NCBI RefSeq assembly: GCF_016798245.1 | Contig: NZ_JAEUZA010000003.1 | Location: 551,194-615,193 of the forward strand | Length of the DNA stretch: 64,000 bases | Source: Alkalicoccobacillus gibsonii | Lineage (GTDB): Bacteria; Bacillota; Bacilli; Bacillales; Bacillaceae_D | Direction: 5' to 3' | Part shown: positions 1 through 7,373 of the stretch, one piece after another | Numbering within the stretch: position 1 is the stretch's first letter | How the letters are laid out: every line of letters starts with the position of its first letter | Notes under the pieces: model-generated | Database searches by the model: none | The model's input: the letters and a program-made list of their open reading frames with translations, nothing else | What the model was told of the DNA's origin: nothing | Made by a program: the position numbers and the translations under genes

Positions 1-1
1 A

Positions 2-1021
2 GAAGATCGACACCTAGTGTGGGCACCACCAACATGCCAAGAGAATAGAACTTTATTGGCACAAGATCAACAATGGATTCTTGATCTCTGGTTAACTAGT
101 CAACCTTCCAACATACAATGGATGCAATATGGATGGCGAGAGAGTGTAGAGAATTGGATTAGTCAGATCTTAATGAAAACAAAGCTCGAGATTACTCAAA
201 TTCGGAATTGGGAAAAGTGTTCACTTTATCAGGTAGAGACGGCAAGGGACTGTTATTACATCAAAGCGGTCCCTGAACTATTTAAACATGAACCGTTTGT
301 TCATCGTCAACTAGACAGTTGCACCCCTCGAGTCTTTTCTATCCAGGATGGCCCTTCTATGTACATAATGAAAGGTCTAAAAGGCAAGTTACTAGGATTC
401 TCAAGACAATTTAACCATTGGCTCGAGACAGTTAGTCAGATGGCTTCTGTTCAGAAGAGATATGTCACCGGAGATCTGTTAATCCAAGTGGAAGTTCCAG
501 TGCGCCGATTTGCTGATATGTTTGGTGAACAATCTTTAAACAGAGCCATGGGCTTGCTGAAAAAAGAAATTCCTCAAAACGAATATCAGCTCATTCACTC
601 GTCCATACCTAAGGTTCAAGCTTTGGTACGTACACTTTTACGTGAGCTACCACTTTCGCTTGATCACGGTGACTTATTTGGTGGAAATGTCATCATTGAG
701 CAGGATACCCCTTATATCATTGACTGGTCAGACAGTTCCATTACGCATCCCTTTTTAAGTATGGTTCAGTTATTTAAGGAAGTGAGGAGTTTTTTTTCTG
801 AGGCAGAAGCAGAAAATTTACTTTGTCATTATCTAGACTTTTGGAAAGAGTATGGATCTATTTCTCAGTTAAAACAAGAATTTGATGCCATTCAAAAATT
901 AGAACCTGTTTTTTATTTGGTTGTTCATATACTCTATATTTTTCCTGCATTTACTGAAAACGTGGAGAAAAAGCGTATCGTAAACGAGTACTGTGCCCAG
1001 TGGACAACACATATTCATTAA
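2..1021 (+). CDS. APH-family phosphotransferase (5' partial)
   Basis: Probable small-molecule kinase of the aminoglycoside phosphotransferase/choline kinase fold. The substrate cannot be told from sequence. The C-terminal half carries the Brenner-type catalytic motif DHGDLFGGNV (about residues 216-225 when counted from the GTG at 17), followed by IIDWSDSS, which supplies the metal-binding aspartate of the DFG-like motif. Both key aspartates and the asparagine are present, so the enzyme looks active. The reading frame stays open from base 2 through the GTG at 17, so the true start most likely lies left of the window. A start at 17 would have no ribosome site in view. The N-terminal part does not show a clear glycine-rich loop. 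The gene is followed at once by the small protein at 1025, whose ribosome site overlaps its stop codon. Family assignment is firm, function open. Confidence 0.75.
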   Translation, partial: EDRHLVWAPPTCQENRTLLAQDQQWILDLWLTSQPSNIQWMQYGWRESVENWISQILMKTKLEITQIRNWEKCSLYQVETARDCYYIKAVPELFKHEPFVHRQLDSCTPRVFSIQDGPSMYIMKGLKGKLLGFSRQFNHWLETVSQMASVQKRYVTGDLLIQVEVPVRRFADMFGEQSLNRAMGLLKKEIPQNEYQLIHSSIPKVQALVRTLLRELPLSLDHGDLFGGNVIIEQDTPYIIDWSDSSITHPFLSMVQLFKEVRSFFSEAEAENLLCHYLDFWKEYGSISQLKQEFDAIQKLEPVFYLVVHILYIFPAFTENVEKKRIVNEYCAQWTTHIH

Positions 1022-1024
1022 GGA

Positions 1025-1333
1025 GTGATCTATATCCCTACTTGCAATCATTGTGGAACACAGTGGGCTTGGTGGCAGACTGTGAAGCGTTCATTTACAA
1101 TTAGTCCGGATTTGCCTTGCCCTCATTGTGAGAAAGAACAATTTGTGACGAAGAGGTCGAAAAAGAGAAGCGGCTTACTGGGTTTTGTAACTCCTTTATC
1201 AATTCCAATAGTGGTAATGCTGCAACCCACTTTTATAGGTATTCTACTTTTTTACACAAGCTTATTCATATTACTCGTTAGCATTTGTCCATTCCTCATG
1301 GAGCTCTCCAATGAAGAAGAATTCATGTTCTAG
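1025..1333 (+). CDS. Small membrane protein with paired CxxC motifs (cxxc_20_cxxc type)
   Basis: The N-terminus has CNHC, about 20 residues, then CPHC, a likely zinc-binding knuckle. Two hydrophobic stretches follow (about residues 58-76 and 78-93). This matches the small Bacillus family named for its CxxC-20-CxxC spacing, whose function is unknown. The start is uncertain. GTG at 1025 lies inside the ribosome site AAGGAG (1020-1025), which is too close to use. Relatives as I recall them begin Met-Pro-Thr-Cys, and here the matching codon is ATC at 1034, eight bases after the ribosome site. A non-canonical ATC start is therefore possible. The gene is coupled to the upstream kinase (stop codon and ribosome site overlap). 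Confidence 0.6.
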   Translation: MIYIPTCNHCGTQWAWWQTVKRSFTISPDLPCPHCEKEQFVTKRSKKRSGLLGFVTPLSIPIVVMLQPTFIGILLFYTSLFILLVSICPFLMELSNEEEFMF

Positions 1334-1424
1334 GCTACGGTTACCTGCCTAATTCAGAAGTCGTGCATCTCTTTTAAGCTATGTCCCGCATAGAATAATG
1401 AATTAACGTTAAGGGGCGCTATTT

Positions 1425-1691
1425 ATGAAGAGAAACAACGGGCAAAAACAAGAATTAGTCAGTCGTTATCCTCCTAATTTTGGTACTCAGCTGGCGTACT
1501 TTGGAGGTATTTTAGTAACGCTGGGTGATGCGATTGCGACATTAGGTGTAGCGATTGATTTGGAACAAATTCAGGTTGAAGAGGCGAACCAGGCACTTTC
1601 GAACGAAACGCAACAGCAGGATATGGCTGCTATTCAGAACCAGCTTGCTGCACTACAGAAGGAAATTCAAGACTTAAGGAGAAAGCAGTAA
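1425..1691 (+). CDS. Small protein with C-terminal coiled coil, unknown function
   Basis: An 88-residue protein preceded by AAGGGG (about 1410-1415) at a usable distance from the ATG. Residues 20-45 are rich in Gly, Ala, Ile, Leu and Val and could be one membrane or amphipathic helix. Residues 45-88 are rich in Gln, Glu, Lys and Leu with heptad spacing, which suggests a coiled coil. I do not recognise the family. It lies between a small zinc-knuckle membrane protein and an acetyltransferase, all on the same strand. No catalytic motif is visible. The ribosome site and clean codon use support a real gene. Confidence 0.6.
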   Translation: MKRNNGQKQELVSRYPPNFGTQLAYFGGILVTLGDAIATLGVAIDLEQIQVEEANQALSNETQQQDMAAIQNQLAALQKEIQDLRRKQ

Positions 1692-1715
1692 AAACATAAT
1701 CAGTAGGAGCACATT

Positions 1716-2204
1716 ATGATTCGCACATATACCAAGCGTGATGTCCCTTTTATTGTGAATTCACATTATGAGTTGTATCACCAAGAATTTCAGTACGATG
1801 AAACGTTTAAGGCCTTTATACAAAGTAAGGTAGAGGGTTTTCTTACACGCGGAAATCAGCGTGAATCCATATGGATCGTAGAAATAGATGGAGAAAACAA
1901 AGGCTCGATTGCTGTTAATGAAGTAGATGGCGAGATGGCCCAACTAGGGTTATTTTTAATGGATCCAACTTTGAGGGGGAAGGGTTTCGGTCAAAAACTC
2001 ATTCAAACAGTGATTCAATTTTGTATAGATCAAAACTATCAATCAATCATTCTTTTCACTAATGAAGAGCTTGTTAGTGCACGAACGCTGTATCAAAAAA
2101 ATGGATTTGAGTGTGTTAAGAGCTGGGTTGATGTCAAATCAAGCAAAGAGTTAGTTGAAGAGAAATGGAAACTCAACTTGATTTCTGAACCGGAACATAA
2201 ATAA
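1716..2204 (+). CDS. GNAT family N-acetyltransferase
   Basis: A 162-residue single-domain GNAT, the usual length. The acetyl-CoA pyrophosphate loop is seen as LRGKGFGQKLIQ (about residues 85-96), matching the R/Q-x-x-G-x-G/A pattern. It is preceded by the beta-4 strand LGLFLMDP and followed by the typical ARTLYQKNGFE segment (residues 126-136). The substrate is unknown. The ribosome site AGGAG lies 8-10 bases before the ATG. An inverted repeat with a T-run follows the stop, so transcription probably ends here. Confidence 0.8.
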   Translation: MIRTYTKRDVPFIVNSHYELYHQEFQYDETFKAFIQSKVEGFLTRGNQRESIWIVEIDGENKGSIAVNEVDGEMAQLGLFLMDPTLRGKGFGQKLIQTVIQFCIDQNYQSIILFTNEELVSARTLYQKNGFECVKSWVDVKSSKELVEEKWKLNLISEPEHK

Positions 2205-2215
2205 GGCTATGCACT

Positions 2216-2245
2216 AAAAGAATTTCCCTGAGGCAATTCTTTTTT
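2216..2245 (+). terminator. Intrinsic terminator after GNAT gene
   Basis: AAAAGAATT pairs with AATTCTTTT, with extra CC/GG pairs in the loop and a T-run of six. It sits inside a longer outer stem (AAGGCTATGC at 2203-2212 with GCATAGCTT at 2246-2254). Confidence 0.7.
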
Positions 2246-2261
2246 GCATAGCTTAAAGATG

Positions 2262-2289
2262 TTTACATGGGCTAGAATATTGCTATAGA
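2262..2289 (+). promoter_or_regulatory. Putative SigA promoter for CDF transporter
   Basis: TTTACA (2262-2267), a 16-base spacer and TATAGA (2284-2289). It lies after the terminator of the preceding gene and about 60 bases before the start at 2348. Confidence 0.5.
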
Positions 2290-2347
2290 CCCACTCAAAG
2301 CGGCTGTGTTAAGATGTGATTCGACTTTAATACAAAGAGGGAATCAA

Positions 2348-3226
2348 ATGAATCGAACATCTTCCATCGCGCTTTTATCTGTTATTAGTAATGGGTCCGT
2401 TCTTACGTTAAAATTTATTGTTGGTATCATGACTGGCTCTGTCGCCGTTATATCAGAGGCGATTCATTCTTCATTGGACATGCTAGCCTCGATTATAGCG
2501 TTCATCTCTGTGAGAATTTCAGGGAAGCCAGCTGATCCGGAGCATCCATTTGGTCATGGAAAAGTAGAGAACATTTCAGGTACAATCGAGACCTTGCTCA
2601 TTTTTGTCGCAGGTATTTGGGTGATCTATGAATGTATTCATAAGCTTTTGCACCCAGAGGATATTCAGATGCCAATGCTCGCCATTCTTGTTATGCTTGT
2701 TGGTGCGACTGTGAATTTCATTGTTTCAAAGGTAGTCAAAAAAGAAGCGGATCGTGTTCAATCGGTAGCCATGAAATCCAATGCGTTTCATCTTTTAACT
2801 GATGTATATACGTCACTTGGGGTAGCTATTGGACTTCTGATTGTTGCCATTACAGGCTGGTATTTTCTAGATCCGATTATTGGAATTGTTCTAGCGATTT
2901 ACATCATGGTAGAAGCGGTGAAGCTAATGAAGGAAGCCTTTCCTCCATTGCTCGATGCGCGGTTGTCAAAAGAGGAAGAAGAACAGATTTTAGATATTAT
3001 TGAGACATTTGATGAGGAATATATTGAAGTGCATGATTTTCGGACAAGACGTGCCGGAGCACAAGAATATATTGACTTTCATCTCGTTGTTTCATCACAT
3101 GAAAGCATTGAAACCTTGCATCATTTGTGTGACAGAATGGAAGAACGAATCAATAATGAGTTTAATCAAGCGGAGATTCTGATTCATCTAGAGCCGGAAA
3201 GTGAGCGCAAGAGTCATATAGAATAA
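2348..3226 (+). CDS. Cation diffusion facilitator family transporter (paralogue 1)
   Basis: A 292-residue CDF/FieF-type exporter, a proton-coupled pump for divalent metals such as zinc, iron or manganese in the cytoplasmic membrane. Hydrophobic helices are visible over about residues 8-28, 35-52, 78-95, 110-127, 150-170 and 175-190, followed by a soluble C-terminal domain. Metal-site residues fit the family: H-x-x-x-D in helix 2 (HSSLD) and H-x-x-x-D in helix 5 (HLLTD), plus the FGHGK segment between helices 2 and 3. ATG at 2348 is chosen because AGAGGG lies about 8 bases upstream. An ATG-like start further upstream at 2306 has no ribosome site. A second copy with nearly the same sequence lies at 35549. 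The transported metal cannot be told from sequence. Confidence 0.88.
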   Translation: MNRTSSIALLSVISNGSVLTLKFIVGIMTGSVAVISEAIHSSLDMLASIIAFISVRISGKPADPEHPFGHGKVENISGTIETLLIFVAGIWVIYECIHKLLHPEDIQMPMLAILVMLVGATVNFIVSKVVKKEADRVQSVAMKSNAFHLLTDVYTSLGVAIGLLIVAITGWYFLDPIIGIVLAIYIMVEAVKLMKEAFPPLLDARLSKEEEEQILDIIETFDEEYIEVHDFRTRRAGAQEYIDFHLVVSSHESIETLHHLCDRMEERINNEFNQAEILIHLEPESERKSHIE

Positions 3227-3229
3227 TGT

Positions 3230-3261
3230 AAAAATCCCATCCATTCCTGGACGGGATTTTT
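3230..3261. terminator. Bidirectional terminator between convergent CDF and chrA genes
   Basis: AAAAATCCC pairs with GGGATTTTT, with additional TCC/GGA pairs inside. A/T-runs on both sides suit both converging genes. Confidence 0.8.
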
Positions 3262-3263
3262 GT

Positions 3264-4439
3264 TTAAAGAAGGGACAACAGCTGACCACCAATGGCTCCA
3301 GCAACAACAACGGTCCATGGAGGCAGTTTCCAGTAAGCAAGCATAAAGAACAGGAGAGCTGCGAGCGCAAAGTCAATGGTTGAGCCAATGGCACTTAGCC
3401 AAATTGGTTGGTAAAAAGCAGATATTAAAATCCCAACCACTGCAGCATTTACCCCAAGTAGCGCAGCTTTCATTTGTTTATTCTGGCTTAGAGACGACCA
3501 GAATGGTAGCGTACCAAAGATTAAGAGGAAAGCAGGTAGGAAAATGGCTGCAGTTGCGATGAATCCGCCTGTCCAACCGGCCATATCAGCACCTATGTAC
3601 GCGGCAAATGTAAAGAGTGGACCCGGAACAGCCTGTGCCGCACCGTAGCCTGCAAGAAAGGATTCTTCACTTATAAGACCGGTTGGCACAAACTCTCTTT
3701 CAAGTAACGGAAGAACAACGTGTCCCCCTCCGAATACGAGAGAGCCTGAACGGTAAAAGCTATCAATCATGCTAATCCATGTAGAGGACATCCATGTAGC
3801 GAGAAAAGGAAGTCCAGCTAGTAAAATGAAAAAGAGAGCTAAACAAACGGCGCCAACTGTTTTAGAAAGAGGGATGGAAAAGGATTCCGTGTGATTGGTT
3901 TGTATGCCTTTAAACAGAATCCATCCAATGATACCTGCGATCACGATCACACTCACCTGAGTAAGAACATGTGGGATGAGTAATGTGGCGAGCAGTGAGA
4001 ATAAAACAATGGTCTTTCGTTTTAGATCAGGAGCCAAGTTGGCAGCCATACCAATAATCGCATGGGCAACAACTGCTACTGCAGTCAGCTTTAATCCTTG
4101 GATAAAGCCAGCATCCATGACGTTAAATTGATTAGCGAGAAACACAAATAAAATGAGTGCAAGAACAGATGGCATGGTGAAGCCAATGAATGAAATGAAT
4201 CCACCGAGTGTACCCGCGCGAGACACACCAATTCCGATCCCGACCTGGCTGCTTGCCGGACCAGGGAGGAATTGACAGAGAGCAACTAAGTCTGCATAAG
4301 CCTTATCCGTGAGCCACTTACGCTTGTCTACATATTCTTCACGAAAATAACCCAAATGCGCAATAGGTCCCCCAAACGAAGTAAGTCCGAGTTTCGTTGA
4401 CACCACTAGAATCTCAAGTAGCTTCTGAAAATACGTCAT
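3264..4439 (-). CDS. chrA: Chromate transporter ChrA family (long form)
   Basis: A 391-residue membrane protein made of two homologous CHR halves. The first half starts with FGGPIAHLGYFREEYV and LVALCQFLPGPASSQVG (about residues 22-65). The second repeats the pattern as FGGGHVVLPLLEREFV and GYGAAQAVPGPLFTFA (about residues 236-280). The paired PGP motifs and length are those of the bidomain ChrA proteins, which export chromate. The ribosome site GTAGGAGG lies 6 bases before the ATG. The gene follows a PadR regulator with a 14-base gap, so the pair forms one operon read leftwards. Whether chromate is the native substrate is inferred from the family. Confidence 0.88.
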   Translation of the reverse strand: MTYFQKLLEILVVSTKLGLTSFGGPIAHLGYFREEYVDKRKWLTDKAYADLVALCQFLPGPASSQVGIGIGVSRAGTLGGFISFIGFTMPSVLALILFVFLANQFNVMDAGFIQGLKLTAVAVVAHAIIGMAANLAPDLKRKTIVLFSLLATLLIPHVLTQVSVIVIAGIIGWILFKGIQTNHTESFSIPLSKTVGAVCLALFFILLAGLPFLATWMSSTWISMIDSFYRSGSLVFGGGHVVLPLLEREFVPTGLISEESFLAGYGAAQAVPGPLFTFAAYIGADMAGWTGGFIATAAIFLPAFLLIFGTLPFWSSLSQNKQMKAALLGVNAAVVGILISAFYQPIWLSAIGSTIDFALAALLFFMLAYWKLPPWTVVVAGAIGGQLLSLL

Positions 4440-4453
4440 GTTCGCCTCCTACA

Positions 4454-4762
4454 TTATTCTTTAATTTCCTTAAATAATTCGTATGCTTTGTTTCGTGCCT
4501 CAACCAGAACGTCTTCCCCTTGTTTAGTAATGGAGTAGTATTTTCTGATTTTCCCCTCTACATTGCGGTCTTCTCTTTTTAGGAGTCCATCTGATTCCAT
4601 GCCGTGCAAAATGGGATAGAGAGTTCCACTACTGATCTCATATCCATGTTCCTTCAATTCTTCAACCATCCACACGCCATATACCGGGTGTTCTTTTGCG
4701 TGGTGGAGGATATGAATCTGAATGAATCCTAGAAATAACTTTCGAATGACTCGTCCTTCCAT
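4454..4762 (-). CDS. PadR family transcriptional regulator
   Basis: A 102-residue winged-helix protein. The PadR signature is clear: HPVYGVWMVEELKEHG, then ISSGTLYPILHGMESDGLL (recognition helix, residues 41-59) and the wing RKYYSITKQGE (residues 72-82). It lacks the longer C-terminal dimerisation region of PadR-s2 proteins, so it is a PadR-s1 type. It is first gene of the operon with chrA and probably represses it in the absence of chromate or another inducer (inference). A perfect 14-base palindrome lies 22 bases upstream of its start and is the likely operator. Confidence 0.88.
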   Translation of the reverse strand: MEGRVIRKLFLGFIQIHILHHAKEHPVYGVWMVEELKEHGYEISSGTLYPILHGMESDGLLKREDRNVEGKIRKYYSITKQGEDVLVEARNKAYELFKEIKE

Positions 4763-4783
4763 GATTTCGTCTCCTTATTCTAA

Positions 4784-4797
4784 TTTCGATATCGAAA
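4784..4797. promoter_or_regulatory. Putative PadR operator
   Basis: TTTCGATATCGAAA is a perfect 14-base palindrome in the leader of the PadR-chrA operon. A leftward -35 TTGACA is seen at 4820-4825, with TATAGA (spacing 15) or TAGACT (spacing 17) as the -10. The palindrome therefore lies just downstream of the -10, where bound repressor would block transcription. A related half site (TTTTCGAAT, about 4809-4817) lies in the spacer. Confidence 0.6.
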
Positions 4798-4895
4798 GTC
4801 TATATCGGTTTTCGAATCTTGTCAACAGGTCAGGGGGTTGACAAGGGGATGGTATACTTAAGATGAATGCAAAAAACTAGAGTAGGTGTTACATC

Positions 4896-5528
4896 TTGAA
4901 AATGAAAAAACCAAACATATCAGAGCGATTGATAACGGGAGATTTTCGCCAGATCTTTGATGACGAAGATCCATATCTAAGTCAAATGAATATTTCGGGG
5001 TCCATTTTTGAAAATGAAACGATAGACCGAGTTCATTTATCAAATATGATCATTTCAAAATGTTCGTTTCAGAACAATAGCTTTCAACGAATTGATCTTA
5101 CAGATGTACAGTTTGAACACTGTGATTTTTCGAATGCAGACTTAAGCGAAGCGAGTATCCACCGCGTCACATTTAAAAATTGTAAGTTCATGGGTGCGGA
5201 TTTATCGGATGGACGGTTCGGACATGTCACATTTAATGAATGCTTATTAAACCTTAGCCAATTTGGTGATTCAAAAATGGAGAAAGTGGTTTTTCATGCG
5301 TGCAACCTGACAAGTGCTGATTTTTATCAATGCAAATTAAAAGAAGTAGAATATACAGATAGCAAGCTTGATGGAGTCAGCTTTGACCGCACGAAGCTAA
5401 AAGGAATTGACCTTAGTACATCGCAATTCGATTCCTTGGTTGTTTCACTAGAAGACTTAAAAGGCTGTATCGTATCAGAGTGGCAAGCCCTTGCCTTTGC
5501 AAGGATGCTTGGGCTGGTCGTGAAGTAG
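4896..5528 (+). CDS. Qnr-like pentapeptide repeat protein
   Basis: A 210-residue protein built of pentapeptide repeats of the A(D/N)LXX type. CDFSNADLSEASIHRVTFKN and similar runs fill residues about 35-185, and it ends in an EDLKGCIVSEWQALAFARML tail. Length, the central loop near the C/D-F-x-x-A-D-L repeats and the C-terminal tail match the chromosomal Qnr-like proteins of Bacillaceae. These mimic DNA and can protect gyrase from quinolones. Whether this one does so is inference. The TTG start is preceded by TAGGTG (4882-4887). An ATG six bases later is an alternative. A strong terminator follows, so the gene is probably monocistronic. Confidence 0.8.
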   Translation: MKMKKPNISERLITGDFRQIFDDEDPYLSQMNISGSIFENETIDRVHLSNMIISKCSFQNNSFQRIDLTDVQFEHCDFSNADLSEASIHRVTFKNCKFMGADLSDGRFGHVTFNECLLNLSQFGDSKMEKVVFHACNLTSADFYQCKLKEVEYTDSKLDGVSFDRTKLKGIDLSTSQFDSLVVSLEDLKGCIVSEWQALAFARMLGLVVK

Positions 5529-5534
5529 GACGTG

Positions 5535-5565
5535 GAGAGGATCAGGTGATGATCCTCTCTTTTTT
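5535..5565 (+). terminator. Intrinsic terminator after pentapeptide gene
   Basis: GAGAGGATCA pairs with TGATCCTCTC around a 5-base loop, followed by six T. Confidence 0.9.
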
Positions 5566-5593
5566 ATGTAGGTGGCGGGAAATTACTAAGAGG

Positions 5594-5880
5594 ATAGGTT
5601 GAAATTCATCGAGAAGGCTGAATCGACGAAGAGAGGACGGAATCGACGAAGAGGAGGCTGAATCAACGAAGAGAGGACGGAATCGACGAAGAGGAGGCTG
5701 AATCGACGAAGAGAGGATGGAATCGACGAAGAGAGGATGGAATCGACGAAGAGAGGACGGAATCGACGAAGAGAGGACGGAATCGACGAAGAGAGGGCGG
5801 AATCGACGAAGAGGAGGCTGAATCGACGAAGAGAGGGACGAAATCAACGAAGAATAGGCTGAATCGACGAAAAGAGGCAA
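5594..5880. repeat. Intergenic array of ~20-bp repeats, about 14 units
   Basis: This 320-bp gap between terminators is filled with copies of GGACGGAATCGACGAAGAGA and the variant GAGGCTGAATCGACGAAGAG. Unit length is mostly 20 with some of 19 and 21 bases. The core AATCGACGAAGAG is nearly invariant, and the 6-7 bases before it alternate between GGACGG and AGGCTG types. Outer units are degraded. The changes of length break every reading frame, so the ORF readable on the minus strand is not a gene. A sister array lies at 35321-35440. Confidence 0.85.
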
Positions 5881-5886
5881 ACGACC

Positions 5887-5922
5887 AAAAAAACCGGTTA
5901 AATCTTTAACAGATTCAACCGG
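5887..5922 (-). terminator. Terminator of the MarR-nitroreductase-monooxygenase operon
   Basis: Read leftwards, CCGGTTGAATCT pairs with AGATTTAACCGG (one G-T pair), followed by a run of seven T. Confidence 0.85.
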
Positions 5923-5936
5923 GCTCATCACATTAC

Positions 5937-6233
5937 TTACATTTCAAGCTGTTCTCCAGCGAATGCTTTTGCTTCAGCAGGTCCAGCTAAGAATTCGGGG
6001 ATTTCTTTCAAAAACGCAGTGAAATGCTCGCTCGCGTTATGAATTTTCGTTGCCTCTTCGTCTTTCCATGTTTCGATCATGGAGTAAGTGTAGTCTTCTT
6101 CTGTGCTTTTCATTAGCTCATATGAAATGTTGCCTTCTTCTTTACGAGTTTCTGCTACGAGGTTGTGCATTAGCGCTAAGAAGCCTTCTTCTTTTTCTGC
6201 TTTAATTTGAAAACGTACATGTGTAATAATCAT
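5937..6233 (-). CDS. Antibiotic biosynthesis monooxygenase (ABM) domain protein, putative quinol monooxygenase
   Basis: A 98-residue single ABM domain, the usual size for the small cofactor-free quinol monooxygenases of the YgiN type. It begins MIITHVRFQIK, has the helix KEEGFLALMHNLVAETRKE and the strand-turn NISYELMKSTEEDYTYSMIE, then a second helix containing HNASEHFTAFL. The second Met (codon at 6231-6233) is chosen because GGAG lies 9 bases upstream. The first ATG overlaps that ribosome site. It is last in the operon and overlaps the end of the nitroreductase gene region by translational coupling. In this context it may help clear quinones or other reactive compounds (inference). Confidence 0.8.
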   Translation of the reverse strand: MIITHVRFQIKAEKEEGFLALMHNLVAETRKEEGNISYELMKSTEEDYTYSMIETWKDEEATKIHNASEHFTAFLKEIPEFLAGPAEAKAFAGEQLEM

Positions 6234-6238
6234 GTGTG

Positions 6239-6874
6239 TTATCTCCATTCTACAATTTGATTGACGTCTAGACGTGAAGAGGAGTATCCTTCTTCATTTG
6301 CTTTCCCGATAGACAGTAGCATAACCGGATAGTAGCGTTCTTTATCCATATTAAATGCTTCTGCAATTTTATCTTTTTCATATCCACCCATTGGGTTTGT
6401 GTCATACCCGTGCGCACGAGCAACAAGCATTAGCTGCATAGAGATTAAGCTTGCATCAATGACATTCATTTCTTTTAGCTGCTCATGGCTCATTCCAGCA
6501 AGTAATCCAGTAACAGTTTTCAACTGACGGTCTTTGACTTCTTGAGGCATAAACCCTTGTTCCACAGCTGTTGTTAAGATGCCTTCAAGGTATTCCTGGC
6601 TTTGCATATCAGCAAATACAGCGATGACTGCAGAAGACGTTTCAACCTGCATCTTATTGAATTTTGCGAGTGGCGTAAGTGTTTCCTTTCCTTCAGGTGT
6701 GTCGATCACAACAAAACGCCAAGGCTGAAGGTTGACTGAAGATGGTGCTTTTGATGCTTCAGCAATGATTTCGCTTAATTCGTCTCTGCTAATTTTTACA
6801 CTTTGGTCGTACGAACGGATGGAACGGCGACCTAGTACGATTTCGTAAAAGTCATTTGTTTTTGTTGGTTGCAT
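6239..6874 (-). CDS. Nitroreductase family protein
   Basis: A 211-residue FMN-dependent NAD(P)H oxidoreductase. RRSIRSYD (residues 16-23) supplies the phosphate-binding arginines. APSSVNLQPWRFVVI (residues 43-57) is the conserved second FMN motif. The C-terminal Gly-Tyr-Asp-Thr-Asn-Pro-Met-Gly-Gly region (about residues 155-163) completes the flavin site. The family reduces nitroaromatics, quinones or enones. The ribosome site AGGAGAAA precedes the ATG. It is the middle gene of a MarR-led operon, 3 bases after marR. Close in size to B. subtilis YdgI/YodC (recalled, not searched). Confidence 0.85.
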   Translation of the reverse strand: MQPTKTNDFYEIVLGRRSIRSYDQSVKISRDELSEIIAEASKAPSSVNLQPWRFVVIDTPEGKETLTPLAKFNKMQVETSSAVIAVFADMQSQEYLEGILTTAVEQGFMPQEVKDRQLKTVTGLLAGMSHEQLKEMNVIDASLISMQLMLVARAHGYDTNPMGGYEKDKIAEAFNMDKERYYPVMLLSIGKANEEGYSSSRLDVNQIVEWR

Positions 6875-6877
6875 GGG

Positions 6878-7321
6878 TTATTTCTCCTTTTTTTCGATTG
6901 AATCAATATTTTGTTGGATCTGACTTAATAGCTGATCCAGTGTATCGCAGTCTTTTTCTGAAAGTCCCTTGAACAGCTGCTCTGTAAAATGCGTACGTTC
7001 ATCACAATATGAGAGAACACGGCGTAGGCCTTCTTCTGTCATTTTGACAAAGGTGACACGGTTATCTTCTTCTGATTTACGCCTAGTGACCATACCCTTT
7101 TCTTCAAGCTGCTTAAGATGCCTGGTGATCGCTGCATGATCAATATTCACACGCTGCTGCAGTTCTTTTTGACTTAATTCGTTTGCTTCATAGATGGCAT
7201 GAATGACTTCAAGTCGAGACTGACTAATACCTGTACAACGCTCAAACTTAGGCATCAGTCGCTTGTTAATTTCGTTAAAGCGAAACAGGGCCGTGGCTTG
7301 AGTAGATTCATGATCCCGCAA
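6878..7321 (-). CDS. MarR family transcriptional regulator
   Basis: A 147-residue winged-helix repressor. The recognition helix region is NIDHAAITRHLKQLEEKGMV (residues 59-78), followed by the wing RRKSEEDNRVTFVKMTEEG, with the conserved D-x-R pair. It has three cysteines (29, about 105 and 124), so thiol-based sensing is possible but not shown. TTG start, with GGAGGTGA 7-8 bases before it. It heads the operon with a nitroreductase and an ABM monooxygenase, an arrangement typical of electrophile- or quinone-response genes. The operator just upstream would give autoregulation. Confidence 0.88.
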   Translation of the reverse strand: MRDHESTQATALFRFNEINKRLMPKFERCTGISQSRLEVIHAIYEANELSQKELQQRVNIDHAAITRHLKQLEEKGMVTRRKSEEDNRVTFVKMTEEGLRRVLSYCDERTHFTEQLFKGLSEKDCDTLDQLLSQIQQNIDSIEKKEK

Positions 7322-7340
7322 AAGCGTTCACCTCCAAACT

Positions 7341-7373
7341 ATTTGATGGGTCAATCATTGACGTATCAAATAA
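7341..7373. promoter_or_regulatory. MarR operator, 33-bp two-tier palindrome
   Basis: Outer arms TATTTGAT (7341-7348) and ATCAAATA (7366-7373) and inner arms GTCAAT (7351-7356) and ATTGAC (7358-7363) share one centre. It begins 20 bases before the marR start codon and overlaps the -10 of its promoter. Large nested palindromes of this kind are typical of MarR dimers. Confidence 0.75.

Noticed and set aside
17-1021. Complete gene starting at GTG 17
   Set aside because: The frame is open to the left edge and no ribosome site is visible, so the gene is treated as partial.
2203-2254. Outer stem around the terminator at 2216-2245 as a separate regulatory RNA
   Set aside because: The outer arms simply extend the terminator stem, and no promoter or conserved element supports an RNA gene.
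4838-4858. SigA promoter TTGACA/TATACT for the pentapeptide gene
   Set aside because: The two hexamers are only 9 bases apart, too close to work together.
5594-5880. CRISPR array
   Set aside because: Units are tandem with no unique spacers, and no cas genes are present. The same holds for 15701-15850 and 35321-35440.
5542-5931. 129-codon minus-strand ORF rich in Ser-Leu-Arg-Arg-Phe and Phe-Val-Asp-Ser repeats
   Set aside because: It is the translation of the 20-bp repeat array plus both flanking terminators. It has no ribosome site, and unit lengths of 19-21 bases are not kept in frame.
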